DNA of 34,539 nucleotides from Candidatus Thorarchaeota archaeon (GTDB lineage: Archaea; Asgardarchaeota; Thorarchaeia; Thorarchaeales; Thorarchaeaceae): assembly GCA_013388835.1 (NCBI GenBank), contig JACAEL010000032.1:1-34539 (forward strand), in the 5' to 3' direction. The position numbers and the translations under genes are program-made. The first letter of the stretch is position 1. Each line of letters begins with the position of its first letter. This document shows, in pieces, positions 33,309 to 34,539 of this stretch. Under the pieces are notes generated by a model. That model was given only the letters and a program-made list of their open reading frames with translations. It made no database searches and was not told the DNA's origin.

Positions 33309-33316
33309 CTTATCTT
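33309..33316 (+). promoter_or_regulatory. TATA-like box of the barstar-like gene
   Basis: CCTTATCT lies 22-29 nt before the ATG at 33338, so the transcript would be nearly leaderless if this is the promoter. Confidence 0.35.
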
Positions 33317-33337
33317 GGCAAATGTATGGTGGGATTC

Positions 33338-33625
33338 ATGGCAGTCAAGGAGTTCGTGCTTGACGGAAGCAATATGGTGTCCGTCGATGGTTTCTATGAT
33401 GAGGTACAACGAGTGCTGTGCCCCGACTTCAGCGGCTTTGGTCGGAATCTCGATGCATTGAATGATATCCTCAGAGGAGGATTCGGGACATTCGAATACG
33501 GCGATCAGATTCGGATTCGAATCGTGAATGTACACAAGATGAGGATGAACTTGGAAGCAAGCTTCTTCAGGCATGTGATGGAGGTACTGGAAGAGAGCGA
33601 GAATGTAGAGTTGTCACTGGAGTAG
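33338..33625 (+). CDS. Barstar-like RNase-inhibitor family protein
   Basis: This 95-aa protein matches barstar, the inhibitor of barnase-type ribonucleases. The key helix region reads FSGFGRNLDALNDILRGG (about residues 31-48), parallel to the YYGENLDALWDCL stretch of Bacillus barstar, whose acidic residues bind the RNase. An opening strand (KEFVLDG) and a central RIRIVNV strand also fit. No barnase-like ORF was seen in this window, so it is solitary here. The frame opens at ATG 33326, but ATG 33338 is preferred from the promoter position. A hairpin follows the stop directly. Confidence 0.8.
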   Translation: MAVKEFVLDGSNMVSVDGFYDEVQRVLCPDFSGFGRNLDALNDILRGGFGTFEYGDQIRIRIVNVHKMRMNLEASFFRHVMEVLEESENVELSLE

Positions 33626-33626
33626 T

Positions 33627-33643
33627 CGCGTCGTAGGGACGCG
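33627..33643 (+). terminator. Hairpin directly after the barstar-like gene
   Basis: CGCGTC/GACGCG with a 5-nt loop begins one base after the stop codon. There is no T-run, so it may stabilise the 3' end rather than terminate. Confidence 0.35.
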
Positions 33644-33654
33644 CTGTTGATGTC

Positions 33655-33672
33655 AGTCATTCATACATGACT
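33655..33672. repeat. Inverted repeat AGTCAT/ATGACT
   Basis: Perfect 6-bp arms are separated by TCATAC, in the 170-nt gap before the phospholipase-like gene. It could be a protein-binding site; function is not shown. Confidence 0.25.
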
Positions 33673-33795
33673 GTGCCAGAATCGTGGCGATGCAGAGACG
33701 AGACGGCACTCACGTCATGAGCGTCAGCAGTACACCTTCATCGCAATTACCCTGATAAACAGCAGAACCACCTTGGCAGGCGGTGTGCGGCGAGA

Positions 33796-34539
33796 ATGGC
33801 CATCGTTGAGTCAAGTGCATATCAGACGCTACTGAAGAACACTACAGGGACACACAAGTGGATAGTTGTAAAGGCAGTCGCTCTCCTACCTGACGAGTGG
33901 GGTGCGCTCTTCGTAAGGTACTCCACCGAGCTGACAGAAGGAGCGAAGCTCCCAGATGATGTGTTCAAGGACTTTCAGAATCACTGCTTCCATCCTCCCT
34001 CATGGGGTGGAGCTCCGAGTGCGTGCAAGAGATACTGGGAGAAGCTTGTCGACTCTCTCTCTAAGGGGAGCTGGTCTGAGGCAGTGAGTTTTGCAGGTGT
34101 GGTCTCGCACTACTACTCTGATGTGCTCAATCCGACACACACCGGACAGGTGCCCAGAGAGCAGATTGTACACAAGTTCATCGAGTGGGGCGTGGGGTCG
34201 AAACTGAAGACCTACGGTCCTCGCATGACGGTCCGTACACCACTCGAAGTCGATGACATAGAACAACTGGTGAAACAGAGTGCGACCTTATCCCATCAGT
34301 ACTACCGTATCTTCGTGGATGACTACGACATGGTGAGGGGTGAGCAGCACGGTTGGGGTGAGGGCTTCGATGAGGAGTCTCATCAGCTGAATATGTCTCT
34401 GCTCGAGCTGGCCATCAGAGGAACAGCAGGTCTGTGGATGAAGGCCATCCGGGCCGCAGGGGTTGAGCCGCCTCAAGTCAACATGACTGTAGTGTCGATT
34501 GTGCAAGCAATCAAGTCGCCTATTACGAGACTTGGCAAC
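33796..34539 (+). CDS. Zinc-dependent phospholipase C/S1-P1 nuclease-like protein, 5' part
   Basis: An ATG at 33796 opens a frame that runs 248 codons to the window end without a stop. The protein is helical and contains VSHYYSDVLNPTHTG (H105-x3-D109-x5-H115), resembling the H-x3-D...H zinc motif in zinc-dependent phospholipase C and S1/P1 nucleases. Other possible ligands are H63, H66 and H157 (LSHQYY). There is no signal peptide, unlike the secreted bacterial enzymes, so the substrate may be intracellular. Assignment rests on the motif and helical character only. A ribosome site is weak (GGCGAGA). The 170-nt upstream gap holds an inverted repeat. Confidence 0.6.
   Translation, partial: MAIVESSAYQTLLKNTTGTHKWIVVKAVALLPDEWGALFVRYSTELTEGAKLPDDVFKDFQNHCFHPPSWGGAPSACKRYWEKLVDSLSKGSWSEAVSFAGVVSHYYSDVLNPTHTGQVPREQIVHKFIEWGVGSKLKTYGPRMTVRTPLEVDDIEQLVKQSATLSHQYYRIFVDDYDMVRGEQHGWGEGFDEESHQLNMSLLELAIRGTAGLWMKAIRAAGVEPPQVNMTVVSIVQAIKSPITRLGN

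Noticed and set aside
1-34539. CRISPR array, transposase, prophage or integron
   Set aside because: No regularly spaced repeats, transposase or phage-type proteins were found; only short dyads and one 51-nt tandem repeat are present.

Overview
The window looks like chromosomal DNA from an archaeon, most likely an Asgard archaeon of the Thorarchaeota kind. This is an inference. Two Ras-superfamily-like GTPases sit within 12 kb, one beside a TPR protein whose C-terminal domain may be longin/roadblock-like. The asparaginyl-tRNA synthetase is of the archaeal type. Surface and secreted proteins carry many N-glycosylation sequons and Ig-like repeats. Several genes have TATA-like boxes (CTTTTATC, CTTTATCT) 20-50 nt upstream. 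Zinc-ribbon and C2H2 zinc proteins are frequent, and starts are a mix of ATG, GTG and TTG. No rRNA, tRNA, CRISPR array or transposase was found.

Layout, left to right. (1) 1-5.1 kb: the 3' part of an AAA+/ORC-like ATPase with a C-terminal extra domain, facing an Eis-like GNAT acetyltransferase; then a ComEC-type soluble metallo-beta-lactamase-fold hydrolase and an MFS transporter. (2) 5.4-9.5 kb, plus strand: a large glycosylated surface protein with Ig-like repeats, asnS, and endonuclease V. (3) 9.5-17.1 kb, minus strand: an ABC export operon of ATPase, two giant FtsX/MacB-like permeases, and a second ATPase fused to an AbrB-type domain, followed by a two-helix membrane protein. The permease-permease and permease-ATPase junctions have 4-nt ATGA overlaps. 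(4) 17.3-20.7 kb: a four-helix membrane protein, a zinc-finger protein, a long protein ending in a degenerate small-GTPase domain, and an adenine phosphoribosyltransferase-like protein. (5) 20.7-24.5 kb, minus strand: a fatty-acyl-CoA ligase ending in a clear intrinsic terminator, and an oligoendopeptidase F. (6) 24.8-28.7 kb, plus strand: a small secreted protein, a fusion of a NifS-type cysteine desulfurase with selenophosphate synthetase (SelD), and a nitroreductase-fold protein. (7) 28.8-34.5 kb: a zinc-ribbon/coiled-coil protein on the minus strand, then a Ras-like GTPase followed by a zinc/TPR protein, a solitary barstar-like protein, and the 5' part of a zinc-dependent phospholipase C/S1-P1-like protein that runs off the window.

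How genes may work together. The ABC genes probably make one membrane exporter or lipoprotein-release-type machine, whose second ATPase carries its own AbrB-like module. The NifS-SelD fusion would couple selenium release from selenocysteine to selenophosphate synthesis in one chain. The GTPase and TPR genes, 28 nt apart, look like a switch and its partner. These are the three most notable systems in the window.
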